From NCBI RefSeq assembly GCF_900168045.1, contig NZ_FUYY01000006.1, positions 107,431 to 171,430 of the forward strand: a stretch of 64,000 bases of DNA. Reading direction: 5' to 3'. A model generated the notes under the pieces. It saw only the letters and a list, made by a program, of their open reading frames with translations, searched no databases and was not told the origin of the DNA. The position numbers and the translations under genes are program-made. This document shows, piece by piece, positions 18,773 through 28,337 of the stretch. The stretch's first letter is position 1; every line of letters begins with the position of its first letter. Origin of the DNA: Salegentibacter holothuriorum (GTDB lineage Bacteria > Bacteroidota > Bacteroidia > Flavobacteriales > Flavobacteriaceae).

Positions 18773-21274
18773 TTAGAAATGAAAACCAAAGGAAGCGGTT
18801 ACGGCAAAAGACCGCGACTCTGGAATATCAAAATAGTTCCCTCTAAAATGGGCTTCAATACTTAGAAATTTAAGAATATTACCTACACCTACGCTATATT
18901 CATAATAAGGGCCTTTAGCGGGTGCACGCAATGGTATTCCAGATGCATTTAAAGCCTTATTTTCTTCAGAAATTTTACCCCAAACCGCTCTGGCGCCTAC
19001 CAATTCCCGTAAATTTAATTCTCGTAAAAGCGGAATTCGGGCAAATAACCTGCCGTTGAAATTATGATCAAAATGCGCTGAAACATAAGTATCGGTTACA
19101 AATTCATAGAAATTAAGCACCGGAAATGAATTATACATCGCAAAATAAGTTTGGTTTCCAGGCACCACGTTTAACAGTCCCAGCGGAACTTCCCCAAAGG
19201 TTTTTCCTGCTTCCAAACTGGCATTTGCCCTCCCAAATCCACCTATTCTAAGTGGCTGATCGTAAAAAAACTGCACTTTCTTATAATTAAAATCGCTATT
19301 TAATACGTTTTTTAAACCCAATGTGTAATTAAGAAAAAAAGTAGGGAATTCCTCTTCGTTCACTGCATTTCGTTCAACCCCAAAACCAGAAGTTTGCCTG
19401 CCGGGAGTATACGTGAAAATGGTAGAAATTTCGGTTTGTTTTATGGTTGAAGCAGTTTCAGTTTGAGCTTCATAAGTATAATAATCTAAACTAAATACCG
19501 GCGAGGCCGAACTAAGTTCGCGATAAGAAGCACCAAACCGAACATTAAAATTATACCAGGGCTCAATTTCAAGATTAACGGTAGTTAAATCTATATTACT
19601 TAGTTTAGTATTATCACCCACGCTTACAAGCCCGGAAGATGCCAAACTACGTCCCAAAACATCGGTAGTATTATTGGTTAAACTAGCCCCCAGTTGTTCT
19701 ATATCACGTCTTTTTCCGCCAGAAATAATTAGGCGTGACTTTGAATCTAAAAGCCATTTTCCCGAAATTCCATACTTAAATTTTTCATCTGTGAAACCAT
19801 AAGCTAAATAACCTTCTATTCGCCAGGGATCGTGCTGCCCAAAATAAGTTCTACCACCCACACGGGTTCTAAAGCCTTCTATCTGATTATAGTCAAATAA
19901 AGAATAAACAGGACCAAAATCCCAGCCGTTAAATTCTACATAACCAGATTCTGCAATGGTGGCGATATCGTAAATTCTATTGAAGGCGGGGACATTGGTT
20001 AAGCTATCCAGCATCACATAAATATCTTCTTCTTCCTTATTCAGCTCTTCCAAACGGTTTTCTTTCCAAAATTCTTTATCCCGTTTATAAACCTTTTCGT
20101 TGAATTTATAAGCTCGCTTATCGTAAAAATCTTCTGCTTTCTTTATGTTGAATTGATATTCATCAAAAACCCGGGTGCGTTTTGCGTAAACTCCTTTTGA
20201 ACTTTCTTTTTTGGTTAATGAGAAATTAGCCTGGAAATAATCTTTGGAAATCAGGAAAACCGAATCGTTTAGTACTTCAAATTCCTGTTCTATATACAGT
20301 TCTTTTACCCAGTTTATATTAGCATCGCGGGAAGCTTCAAGATTAATTTTCTTTACCGCCCAGGTAGTATCGTTTACCCAAAAATCTCCTTTAAAGGTAA
20401 GCTCGTTTTCACGACGTGGATAATAAATTATATTGTAACACCATTTATCTTCTATATAAGCACTATCACTCAATACATAATTGTAATTGTTGATACCTGT
20501 TGTAGAAAGCGGACTTACAAAGCTCTTATCAAAAACCTTGATATAATTGTTGTAGACATTATATTCATCATACACATCTTTTACCGCAGCAATTAGATTC
20601 TGATTTTGCTCAAATCCGGAATTCTTATTTCCTAGAAGATCTTCGCGTTCTTCATTTTCAATATTATCGCCATAAACCTTAGAAACCGATTCGTTAATAA
20701 AAACCGGCAGAATGGTTTTTCCCGAAATTCTATTGGTATCAGCATAGTCAAAAATGAATTCCATACCATTAAAAACCGGGTTTTTCACTACAGAGCTATC
20801 AATCCCGTCTAAATCGAATTCCAGCTTTTCGTATTTTTTATACTGATATTGTTTAAAAGCAGAAACTCCATTATCACGTTTATTTTCCCATATTTTCTTT
20901 AAAATACCTATAGCGGGATTATTCTTTTTAGAAGTTTTCCCCCTAACAATTTTAACCTCACCTAGACTGGAAGCCTCTTCCTGTAATTCAATTTCAAGAG
21001 ATAGATTGAATTTTTGCTGAAGCGGGATTATTTCAGTTTTATAACCGATAAAAGAAATTTTGAGTTCGGTATGATTGTTTTCACTTTGTAGATAGAACTT
21101 CCCGTTTTCACCGGAAGTTGTCCCTTCCGAAGAATTATTAAAGATCACATTTACAAAAGGAAGCGCTTCGCCGTTTTGGTCTTTAACCACGCCGCCAACT
21201 TTGGTTTGCGATATCACCATAGTACAGCAAAACAATAACAATAGGAAAAGATAAGCTGCTTTCGTCATCATCAT
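18773..21274 (-). CDS. DUF5686 outer-membrane protein with CarboxypepD_reg-like domain
   Basis: 833 residues. A signal peptide (about 1-23, ending in VISQ) is followed by a carboxypeptidase-regulatory-like beta-sandwich (KVGGVVKDQNGEALPFVNV, about 25-105) and then the long DUF5686 region, which ends in aromatic-terminated strands (FAVTASFGFHF) typical of an outer-membrane beta-barrel. Its role is unknown; such proteins are a Bacteroidota hallmark related in layout to TonB receptors, but no plug domain is visible. Three Met codons open the ORF; the first is used here. Confidence 0.82.
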   Translation of the reverse strand: MMMTKAAYLFLLLLFCCTMVISQTKVGGVVKDQNGEALPFVNVIFNNSSEGTTSGENGKFYLQSENNHTELKISFIGYKTEIIPLQQKFNLSLEIELQEEASSLGEVKIVRGKTSKKNNPAIGILKKIWENKRDNGVSAFKQYQYKKYEKLEFDLDGIDSSVVKNPVFNGMEFIFDYADTNRISGKTILPVFINESVSKVYGDNIENEEREDLLGNKNSGFEQNQNLIAAVKDVYDEYNVYNNYIKVFDKSFVSPLSTTGINNYNYVLSDSAYIEDKWCYNIIYYPRRENELTFKGDFWVNDTTWAVKKINLEASRDANINWVKELYIEQEFEVLNDSVFLISKDYFQANFSLTKKESSKGVYAKRTRVFDEYQFNIKKAEDFYDKRAYKFNEKVYKRDKEFWKENRLEELNKEEEDIYVMLDSLTNVPAFNRIYDIATIAESGYVEFNGWDFGPVYSLFDYNQIEGFRTRVGGRTYFGQHDPWRIEGYLAYGFTDEKFKYGISGKWLLDSKSRLIISGGKRRDIEQLGASLTNNTTDVLGRSLASSGLVSVGDNTKLSNIDLTTVNLEIEPWYNFNVRFGASYRELSSASPVFSLDYYTYEAQTETASTIKQTEISTIFTYTPGRQTSGFGVERNAVNEEEFPTFFLNYTLGLKNVLNSDFNYKKVQFFYDQPLRIGGFGRANASLEAGKTFGEVPLGLLNVVPGNQTYFAMYNSFPVLNFYEFVTDTYVSAHFDHNFNGRLFARIPLLRELNLRELVGARAVWGKISEENKALNASGIPLRAPAKGPYYEYSVGVGNILKFLSIEAHFRGNYFDIPESRSFAVTASFGFHF

Positions 21275-21286
21275 TCTTCAGGGCAA

Positions 21287-21322
21287 AAAAAAACTTCATC
21301 GAATCAGCATCCGATGAAGTTT
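21287..21322 (-). terminator. Intrinsic terminator downstream of pdhB
   Basis: AACTTCATCG (21293-21302) and CGATGAAGTT (21312-21321) form the stem; on the minus strand it is followed by nine T. It is positioned to stop pdhB transcription before the DUF5686 gene. Confidence 0.75.
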
Positions 21323-21438
21323 CAAATTTATAAGGATTTTCTATCTAATTGTAAGTTTGTTCCAATAATGGCATTACTCACAGACTTATAATTAACTGAC
21401 TGTTTATTACTAATTTTCGCGTCCAGCATCATGCTGGC

Positions 21439-22419
21439 CTAGTCAATATACATAACCTGCTTCACTGCTTTAATAACATCGTCGCTGTTTGGCAACCATT
21501 CTTTTAGCAATACAGGAGAATAAGGTGCCGGAGTATCGGCAGTGTTTATTTTTACAATTGGCGCATCTAAATAATCAAAAGCTTTAGCTTGTACCTGGTA
21601 AGTAATTTCAGTAGAAATATTTCCAAAAGGCCATGCTTCTTCTAAAATTACTAAACGATTGGTTTTCTTAACCGATTCGATAATGGCTTCATGATCCATT
21701 GGGCGAATTGTTCTAAGATCTATAATCTCACAAGAAATATCGTCTTCAGCTAATTTATCAGCTGCCTTGTAAGCTTCTTTTATAATTTTTCCGAAGGAAA
21801 CAATTGTTACATCGCTACCTTCCCTTTTAATATCGGCTTTCCCAATTTCAATTACATATTCCTCTTCAGGAACTTCACCTTTATCACCATACATTTGCTC
21901 ACTTTCCATAAAGATCACAGGATCGTCATCTCTAATCGCTGCTTTAAGCAAACCTTTAGCATCGTAAGGATTAGAAGGAACAATAACTTTTAAACCCGGG
22001 CAGTTTGCGAACCAGCTTTCAAAAGCCTGGGAGTGCGTTGCACCTAACTGACCTGCTGAAGCGGTTGGCCCTCTAAAAACGATAGGAATATTAAATTGCC
22101 CACCACTCATTTGGCGCATTTTGGCCGCATTGTTTATTATCTGGTCAATTCCAACTAAAGAGAAGTTAAAGGTCATAAATTCAATGATTGGCCTGTTACC
22201 ATTCATTGCTGAACCCACACCAATTCCAGAAAAACCAAGTTCTGCAATTGGAGTATCTATTACACGATCAGGGCCAAATTCGTCCAACATACCTTTAGAG
22301 GCTTTGTAAGCACCATTATATTCTGCTACTTCTTCGCCCATTAAATAAATAGACTCGTCTTTTCGCATCTCTTCGCTCATCGCTTGCTGAACGGCTTCCC
22401 TAAATTGAATTGTCTTCAT
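21439..22419 (-). CDS. pdhB: Pyruvate dehydrogenase E1 component, beta subunit
   Basis: 326 residues, matching E1 beta. MGEEVAEYNGAYKASKGM and DTPIAELGFSGIGVGSAMNG form the TPP/interface region, GQLGATHSQAFESWF the active-site loop, and the C-terminal transketolase domain begins near residue 200. With E1 alpha, E2 and E3 it converts pyruvate to acetyl-CoA. No alpha subunit gene is adjacent. It is divergent from etfB. Confidence 0.93.
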   Translation of the reverse strand: MKTIQFREAVQQAMSEEMRKDESIYLMGEEVAEYNGAYKASKGMLDEFGPDRVIDTPIAELGFSGIGVGSAMNGNRPIIEFMTFNFSLVGIDQIINNAAKMRQMSGGQFNIPIVFRGPTASAGQLGATHSQAFESWFANCPGLKVIVPSNPYDAKGLLKAAIRDDDPVIFMESEQMYGDKGEVPEEEYVIEIGKADIKREGSDVTIVSFGKIIKEAYKAADKLAEDDISCEIIDLRTIRPMDHEAIIESVKKTNRLVILEEAWPFGNISTEITYQVQAKAFDYLDAPIVKINTADTPAPYSPVLLKEWLPNSDDVIKAVKQVMYID

Positions 22420-22732
22420 TATATGCTATACTATTTATATGTATCTTTTCTAAAGAACAAAAATAGTAATTCAATAAAGTTTTCCCCACTAATAATCCAC
22501 AAAAATTTACAAGTGAACCAAGACAGTATCCCAAAGAGCTATTATAGCTAATAAATAATTAGTTTTTAAAACTATTCCCGCTATTAAATCCGCATTTTTA
22601 CAATTTATTTAAGGAATCAATAATATTCAATAAACAAAAATCCTGAATTTTATTATGCACGCATAGCATTTTCTGGATTAAATTATGTAACTTCGTGAAC
22701 GAAATCGTTATAAATTTTAAAAACTCGCTATA
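22420..22732. other. 313-bp divergent intergenic region pdhB/etfB
   Basis: No ORF or RNA gene found. A minus-strand -7 box TATTTTTG (22458-22465) lies upstream of pdhB. On the plus strand a variant box TAACTTCG lies about 40 bp before etfB. Very AT-rich. Confidence 0.5.
22458..22465 (-). promoter_or_regulatory. -7 box for pdhB
   Basis: On the minus strand this reads TATTTTTG (TAnnTTTG), about 39 bp upstream of the start codon; the -33 element is not clear. Confidence 0.4.
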
Positions 22733-23479
22733 ATGAAAATATTAGTATGTATTAGTCATGTTCCTGATACTACCTCAAAAATTAATTTTACCGACGGCGA
22801 TTCGAAATTCGATACCAACGGAGTGAATTTTGTAATTAATCCGAATGATGAATTTGGACTTACCCGCGCTATGTGGTTCAAAGAAAAACAAGGTGCCAGT
22901 GTAGATGTAGTAAATGTTGGTGGTGCCGAAACTGAACCAACCTTAAGAAAAGCATTGGCTATTGGAGCCGACAACGCAATAAGAGTAAATACGCCTGCAA
23001 CCGATGGTTTCCAGGTAGCAAAACAATTAGCAAAAGTTGCTAAAAAAGGGGAATACGACCTTATAATCGCCGGCCGTGAATCTATAGATTACAACGGCGG
23101 GATGGTACCGGGAATGCTTGCCGCAATTCTGGATGCTAATTTTATTAATACTTGTATAAGTATAGAGGTTGAAGGCGACAAAGCTACAGCCATTAGAGAA
23201 ATAGACGGTGGTAAAGAAACCCTAACGGCTTCCTTACCCTTAGTAATTGGAGGACAAAAAGGTTTGGTTGAAGAAAGCGATCTTAAAATTCCAAATATGA
23301 GAGGAATTATGCAAGCTCGTAAAAAGCCTTTGAATGTAGTTGAGCCAGATGAGGCTCCTACTCAAACCGAAGCTGTGAAGTTTGAAAAACCAGCTCCAAA
23401 AGGAGATGTAAAACTGGTTGATCCAGAAAATCTTGATGAATTGATAGATCTACTTCATAACGAAGCCAAAGCGATATAA
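22733..23479 (+). CDS. etfB: Electron transfer flavoprotein beta subunit
   Basis: 248 residues. The MKILVCISHVPDTTSKI opening and the signature region VVGGQ-like LVIGGQKGLVEESDLKIPNMRGIMQARKK carry the AMP/FAD-interface features of ETF beta. It pairs with EtfA to shuttle electrons from acyl-CoA and related dehydrogenases to ETF-QO. etfA follows after 123 bp. Confidence 0.94.
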   Translation: MKILVCISHVPDTTSKINFTDGDSKFDTNGVNFVINPNDEFGLTRAMWFKEKQGASVDVVNVGGAETEPTLRKALAIGADNAIRVNTPATDGFQVAKQLAKVAKKGEYDLIIAGRESIDYNGGMVPGMLAAILDANFINTCISIEVEGDKATAIREIDGGKETLTASLPLVIGGQKGLVEESDLKIPNMRGIMQARKKPLNVVEPDEAPTQTEAVKFEKPAPKGDVKLVDPENLDELIDLLHNEAKAI

Positions 23480-23489
23480 ATTATAAAAG

Positions 23490-23522
23490 AGACCTCACAG
23501 GTGTTGAAAACCCGTAAGGTCT
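23490..23522. repeat. Imperfect palindrome between etfB and etfA
   Basis: AGACCTCACAGG and CCCGTAAGGTCT pair imperfectly around TGTTGAAAA. It looks like a degraded intergenic palindromic repeat; no second copy was found in this window. Confidence 0.5.
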
Positions 23523-23602
23523 GGAATGAATAAAAAATAGATTTCCGCCTTTACTGAAATAAATTCAGCACAAGCTGTGGAAATGACAAAAAAAAAATAA
23601 AT

Positions 23603-24565
23603 ATGTCAGTTTTAGTATATACAGAAACCGAAGATGGCAAGTTTAAAAAAGCTGCTTTTGAAGTTGCTTCTTATGCAAAAGAAGTAGCAGGCGGCGATGA
23701 AGTAGTTGCAGTAAGTTTTAACGCTACTGATGCTTCTGAACTTGCAAAATATGGTGTTAGCAAAGTGCTGAACATCCAAAACGATAAATTAAGCAAATTT
23801 AATGCTGAAGCTTATGCAGATGCCTTGAAACAAGCTGCACAAAAAGAAGGAAGTAAAATTGTAGTGGTAAGCCAAAGCGCCAACAGCAAATATCTAGCTC
23901 CACTTTTAGCTGTGCATTTAAACGCCGGTTACGCTTCTAATGTAATGGCTGCGCCAGAAAGTACCGATCCGTTTACAGTAAAACGAAGTGCTTTTACCAA
24001 TAAAGCTTTCAATTTCACAAAAATTACCACCGATGTAAAAATAGTGGGATTATCTCAAAATGCATTCGGTTTAAAAGAAAATGAAGGTGATGCAAGCGTT
24101 GAAGATTTTTCTCCTGAATTAAAAGATGGAGATTTCTCTGTAAATGTAGAATCTGTAGACAAAGCAAAAGACAAAGTAACTATCGCCGACGCGGAAGTTG
24201 TTGTTTCTGGAGGTCGCGGACTTAAAGGTCCGGAAAACTGGGGAATGATAGAAGAAATGGCCGATATTCTTGGAGCTGCAACCGCTTGTTCTAAACCAGT
24301 TAGTGATATGGGATGGAGACCGCACAGCGAACACGTTGGACAAACAGGAAAACCTGTGGCTTCTAACCTTTATATCGCTGTAGGAATTTCGGGAGCTATT
24401 CAACACCTTGCAGGAATCAATGCTGCCAAGACTAAAGTGGTGATTAATAACGACCCCGAAGCACCTTTCTTTAAGGCCGCAGATTACGGTGTAGTTGGTG
24501 ATGCTTTTGAAATCGTACCCAAGCTAAACGAAAAACTAAAGGAATTTAAGGCGAAAAACGCATAA
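23603..24565 (+). CDS. etfA: Electron transfer flavoprotein alpha subunit
   Basis: 320 residues. The C-terminal FAD domain is diagnostic: GGRGLKGPENWGMIEE, WRPHSEHVGQTGKPV, YIAVGISGAIQHLAG, INNDPEAPFFKAADYGVVGD. Forms the ETF heterodimer with the upstream etfB product. A strong terminator follows. Confidence 0.95.
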   Translation: MSVLVYTETEDGKFKKAAFEVASYAKEVAGGDEVVAVSFNATDASELAKYGVSKVLNIQNDKLSKFNAEAYADALKQAAQKEGSKIVVVSQSANSKYLAPLLAVHLNAGYASNVMAAPESTDPFTVKRSAFTNKAFNFTKITTDVKIVGLSQNAFGLKENEGDASVEDFSPELKDGDFSVNVESVDKAKDKVTIADAEVVVSGGRGLKGPENWGMIEEMADILGAATACSKPVSDMGWRPHSEHVGQTGKPVASNLYIAVGISGAIQHLAGINAAKTKVVINNDPEAPFFKAADYGVVGDAFEIVPKLNEKLKEFKAKNA

Positions 24566-24586
24566 TTTTTATAACTTGCACCCCAT

Positions 24587-24637
24587 AAAAGGGCTGTCTA
24601 AAATACGGTTAAAGTCCTAATTTAGACAGCCCTTTTT
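24587..24637 (+). terminator. Intrinsic terminator after etfA
   Basis: GGGCTGTCTAAA pairs with TTTAGACAGCCC, followed by TTTTT; the loop is about 18 nt. Confidence 0.85.
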
Positions 24638-24649
24638 AATTGATGATAT

Positions 24650-25273
24650 ATGAGTTTAGTGCGCCTTAATATAAAAGGAATATCTTATAGTCAAACCCAA
24701 AACGGAGCCTACGCTTTAATTTTAAGCGAGGTAGATGGAGAACGCAAACTTCCCATAGTTATTGGAGCTTTTGAAGCGCAATCTATTGCCATTGCCTTAG
24801 AAAAAGAGATCAAACCTCCACGCCCGTTAACCCACGACCTATTTAAAAATTTCGCCGACAGATTTGAAATTACAGTTAAGCAAGTAATAATTCATAAATT
24901 GGTAGATGGTGTCTTTTATTCCAGTCTAATTTGCGAACGCGATAAGATTGAGGAAATTGTAGATGCCCGTACTAGTGATGCTATTGCCCTTGCTTTAAGA
25001 TTTGACGCTCCTATTTTCACCTACAAGAATATTCTTGATAAGGCGGGGATTTTCCTAAAAGGGGACGAAGGTGTGCAAGCTCCTTCAGAAAAGCAAGAAG
25101 AAGAAATAATTTCAGAGGAATTACTTCCTGATGATATTGACATGAAATCTGACGATACCAATTACAAAAAATTGTCTTTGGAAGAACTAAAAACCTTGCT
25201 TTCCCAGGCCGTTAACAATGAAGATTACGAGAAAGCAGCACGCATAAGGGACGAAATTTCCAAACGCAAATAA
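24650..25273 (+). CDS. Bifunctional nuclease (DUF151) with C-terminal UvrB/UvrC motif
   Basis: 207 residues. The N-terminal BFN domain (about 1-135) has LPIVIGAFEAQSIAIALE and DARTSDAIALALRF. After an acidic linker, the UVR motif LSQAVNNEDYEKAARIRDEI closes the protein (about 172-207). The family has reported RNase/DNase activity in plants and is widespread in bacteria with unclear role. Its stop overlaps the ATG of the transporter gene (TAATG). Confidence 0.88.
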   Translation: MSLVRLNIKGISYSQTQNGAYALILSEVDGERKLPIVIGAFEAQSIAIALEKEIKPPRPLTHDLFKNFADRFEITVKQVIIHKLVDGVFYSSLICERDKIEEIVDARTSDAIALALRFDAPIFTYKNILDKAGIFLKGDEGVQAPSEKQEEEIISEELLPDDIDMKSDDTNYKKLSLEELKTLLSQAVNNEDYEKAARIRDEISKRK

Positions 25274-26979
25274 TGCCCCTATTTATGAATAAAACCTGGT
25301 TTTGCCTGATTTTAGTTCTTTTAAGTGTTACCAACACTTTTTCTCAAAATATTTCAAAAACCTGGACTTTAGACGAAGGACAGGGAAATCAGGAAACTTT
25401 TGCCCAAGGACATACCTTAGATTTAAATGAAGGTTTATTTAGTATTATTAAAGCTAAAGACACTCTGGCTGAAGGAGATTATATCTTACAGAACAAACTC
25501 CTTATTTTATTCTATAATAAACCTCAAGACAGTATTGTAAACTACAGGATTTCTGCACTTACAGATTCCAGTATGACTGTAAAACAGGATAATCGTGAGT
25601 TTTATTTTAAAACAAAAGATTTTAACGAGCTAAAAGAGGTTGTTCCAGCTGTTGTAGCAAAAGAGATGATACCCAGCTCTGGGATATCCTTTAGCAGCAT
25701 TTGGAGGGGAGCACTGGGAATGTTCACCTTATTACTTATCGCTTTTTTATTTAGCAGTAACCGTAAGGCTATTAATTGGAAAACTATTGGTATTGGTCTT
25801 GGAGCACAGTTATTACTCGCAATTGGCGTTTTAAAGATTAGCTTTATTCAAAAAATATTTGAGTTTGTAGGAAATATATTCGTATTAATTTTGGATTTCA
25901 CGGCTGCAGGAAGCGAATTTCTACTTGGCGGAATGATGGATGTAGAAAGCTTTGGCTTTATTTTTCTTTTTCAGGTTTTGCCTACTATTATTTTCTTTTC
26001 AGCATTAACATCAGTTTTATTTTATCTTGGGGTAATTCAAATTATTGTAAAGGGAATGGCGATGATTTTAACCAGGTTACTGGGCATTTCAGGAGCCGAA
26101 AGTTTAAGTGTAGCAGGTAATATTTTTCTTGGTCAAACCGAAGCTCCACTTATGATTAAAGCCTATTTAGAACGAATGAACCGTTCTGAAATTTTACTGG
26201 TCATGATTGGTGGTATGGCTACAGTAGCCGGTGGTGTACTGGCGGCATATATTGGGTTTTTAGGGGGAGACGATCCCGAACTCAGGCTTCAGTTTGCAAA
26301 ACACCTTCTGGCAGCATCAGTAATGGCTGCGCCGGGTGCGATTGTGGTTTCAAAAATCCTCTATCCGCAGCAGAATAAAATCAATACAAATGTAGATGTA
26401 TCTTCAGATAAAATTGGCTCGAATATCCTTGACGCTATAGCAAATGGAACTACCGAAGGCTTAAAACTTGCCGCAAATGTAGCAGCCATGCTTCTGGTTT
26501 TTATCGCTTTTATCGCAATGATCAATTATATTTTAAATTGGACGGGATCATGGACAGGCATCAATGCTTTTCTAGCCGAAAACACACCATATTCAGGATT
26601 TTCCCTTGAAGCTATTTTAGGAACAATTTTCGCTCCCTTAATGTGGCTTATTGGTGTTGCAAAAGAAGACATGATGCTTATGGGACAACTGCTGGGCATT
26701 AAATTGGCAGCAAGTGAATTTGTAGGATACGTACAACTGGCCGATCTTAAAAATACAGCAAACGCTCTTAGCCTTAATTATGAAAAATCTGTAATTATGG
26801 CTACTTATATGCTTTGTGGCTTTGCAAATTTTGCATCTATAGGAATCCAAATTGGAGGAATTGGTTCCCTGGCTCCCGGCCAGAGAAAAACTTTATCAGA
26901 ATTTGGAATGAAAGCTTTAATTGGCGGAACTATAGCTTCTTTGCTCTCTGCTACGCTTGCCGGGATGATTATTGGTTAA
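25273..26979 (+). CDS. NupC-type nucleoside transporter with exported N-terminal domain
   Basis: 568 residues. The C-terminal ~420 residues are a concentrative nucleoside transporter (GGMMDVESFGFIFLFQVLP, FLGQTEAPLMIKAYLERM, GVAKEDMMLMGQLLG, GFANFASIGIQIGGIG). Unlike E. coli NupC (about 400 residues) it has a signal-peptide-like start (ending in NTFSQ) and a ~110-residue beta-rich domain before the first transport helix. The start at 25273 overlaps the upstream stop; an alternative Met lies four codons in. Confidence 0.9.
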   Translation: MPLFMNKTWFCLILVLLSVTNTFSQNISKTWTLDEGQGNQETFAQGHTLDLNEGLFSIIKAKDTLAEGDYILQNKLLILFYNKPQDSIVNYRISALTDSSMTVKQDNREFYFKTKDFNELKEVVPAVVAKEMIPSSGISFSSIWRGALGMFTLLLIAFLFSSNRKAINWKTIGIGLGAQLLLAIGVLKISFIQKIFEFVGNIFVLILDFTAAGSEFLLGGMMDVESFGFIFLFQVLPTIIFFSALTSVLFYLGVIQIIVKGMAMILTRLLGISGAESLSVAGNIFLGQTEAPLMIKAYLERMNRSEILLVMIGGMATVAGGVLAAYIGFLGGDDPELRLQFAKHLLAASVMAAPGAIVVSKILYPQQNKINTNVDVSSDKIGSNILDAIANGTTEGLKLAANVAAMLLVFIAFIAMINYILNWTGSWTGINAFLAENTPYSGFSLEAILGTIFAPLMWLIGVAKEDMMLMGQLLGIKLAASEFVGYVQLADLKNTANALSLNYEKSVIMATYMLCGFANFASIGIQIGGIGSLAPGQRKTLSEFGMKALIGGTIASLLSATLAGMIIG

Positions 26980-27002
26980 ATTTTAAAAAATTCGTTAAGA
27001 AT

Positions 27003-27010
27003 TATATTTG
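27003..27010 (+). promoter_or_regulatory. -7 box for thyA
   Basis: TATATTTG (TAnnTTTG) about 50 bp before the chosen thyA ATG. It overlaps the TTG that a longer reading would use as start, which argues against that longer form. Confidence 0.5.
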
Positions 27011-27058
27011 AACAGCTTTTGCTATTTTAGCAAAACTAATCTTCTGCACCTTAAACTT

Positions 27059-27904
27059 ATGAGACAGTACCACGAACTATTACAACATATTTTAGATAAT
27101 GGAACCGATAAAGGCGATAGAACCGGCACGGGAACCAGAAGTGTTTTTGGGCATCAATTACGCTTTGACCTTAGCGAAGGCTTCCCTATGGTCACCACCA
27201 AAAAACTACACTTAAAATCTATTATTTATGAATTGCTGTGGTTTTTAAAAGGTGACACTAACGTAAAGTATCTTCAGGAAAACGGAGTACGTATCTGGAA
27301 CGAATGGGCCGACGAAAATGGTGATTTAGGCCCTGTGTACGGGAAGCAATGGCGTAACTGGAATAACGAAGATATAGACCAGATAAAAGAGATCATAGAA
27401 ACACTTAAGAATAATCCAAATAGCCGCAGAATGTTGGTTTCGGCCTGGAATCCTTCGGTATTACCAGATTCTTCTAAATCCTTTTCAGAAAATGTAGCGA
27501 ATGGAAAAGCGGCACTTCCGCCCTGTCACGCATTTTTTCAATTCTACGTAAGCCCAGCCCCCAATGTGGGAGAGAAACCAAAGTTATCCCTTCAGCTTTA
27601 TCAAAGAAGTGCAGATGTTTTTCTTGGCGTGCCTTTCAATATCGCCTCTTATGCTTTATTAACTATGATGATGGCCCAGGTTTGTGGCTACGAAGCGGGA
27701 GATTTCATCCACACTTTTGGCGATGTTCATATTTATAACAACCATATGGAGCAGGTAAAACTCCAACTATCAAGAGAGCCAAGAGCGCTACCTAAAATGC
27801 AGATCAACCCTGAAATAAAAAATATTTTTGATTTCGACTATAAAGATTTTAAATTAGAAGACTATAATCCGTATCCGGGCATAAAAGCGAAGGTTGCGGT
27901 GTAA
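27059..27904 (+). CDS. thyA: Thymidylate synthase
   Basis: 281 residues from ATG 27059. The first residues [20 protein letters not shown] match the family start, whereas the longer open frame from TTG 27008 runs through a promoter box. Catalytic Cys156 is in [40 protein letters not shown] and the C-terminal IKAKVAV are present. It makes dTMP from dUMP with methylene-THF; folA is 5 kb downstream and a deoxynucleoside kinase 19 kb upstream. Confidence 0.96.
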   Translation: MRQYHELLQHILDNGTDKGDRTGTGTRSVFGHQLRFDLSEGFPMVTTKKLHLKSIIYELLWFLKGDTNVKYLQENGVRIWNEWADENGDLGPVYGKQWRNWNNEDIDQIKEIIETLKNNPNSRRMLVSAWNPSVLPDSSKSFSENVANGKAALPPCHAFFQFYVSPAPNVGEKPKLSLQLYQRSADVFLGVPFNIASYALLTMMMAQVCGYEAGDFIHTFGDVHIYNNHMEQVKLQLSREPRALPKMQINPEIKNIFDFDYKDFKLEDYNPYPGIKAKVAV

Positions 27905-27938
27905 TTCAAATAGTTTTAATTTAAAATTTTAAAAGTTT

Positions 27939-28316
27939 ATGAAAAAGTTATTGCTTATCGCAAGTTTTTTAATTGGAGGATTTACAACCGCACAAGCCCA
28001 ACAAACTTCACCGGTTTGGCCAGGCTGTGAAGACGTCGAAGACGTAAAAGCCTGTTTTAATCAAAAACTATCTCAACACGTAAGAGAGAATTACGAATAT
28101 CCGCAAACAGAAGACGGTGATTATGTTCGCGGGAAAGTAAAAATTTCTTTTACAATTACTGAAGAAGGAAAAACTGTTGTAAATTCGGTTGAAGGTTCTA
28201 AGCCAAAGGTAAATGCAGCAGCTAAGGAAATGATACAGAAAATTCCAGATATGGAACCTGGAACCCTGGAAGGTGAACCAGACGATCGTAATTTTACGGT
28301 TCCCTTTAATTTCTAG
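27939..28316 (+). CDS. Secreted TonB C-terminal-domain protein, copy 1
   Basis: 125 residues. The signal peptide (about 1-20, cut after AQA) is followed by the motif PVWPGCEDVEDVKACFNQKL and a TonB-CTD fold (GKVKISFTITEEGKTV). It lacks the membrane anchor and Pro-rich span of true TonB, so it is probably a periplasmic or surface protein of unknown role. A paralogue follows 21 bp later. Confidence 0.8.
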   Translation: MKKLLLIASFLIGGFTTAQAQQTSPVWPGCEDVEDVKACFNQKLSQHVRENYEYPQTEDGDYVRGKVKISFTITEEGKTVVNSVEGSKPKVNAAAKEMIQKIPDMEPGTLEGEPDDRNFTVPFNF

Positions 28317-28337
28317 AAAAATTTAACACCACTGGCT

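Noticed and set aside
22420..22732. tRNA or small RNA gene in the pdhB-etfB gap
   Set aside because: No cloverleaf-like arms, strong hairpin or terminator found; only promoter-like boxes.
27008..27058. TTG start adding 17 residues to ThyA
   Set aside because: It overlaps a TAnnTTTG promoter box and the extra residues do not resemble the family N-terminus.
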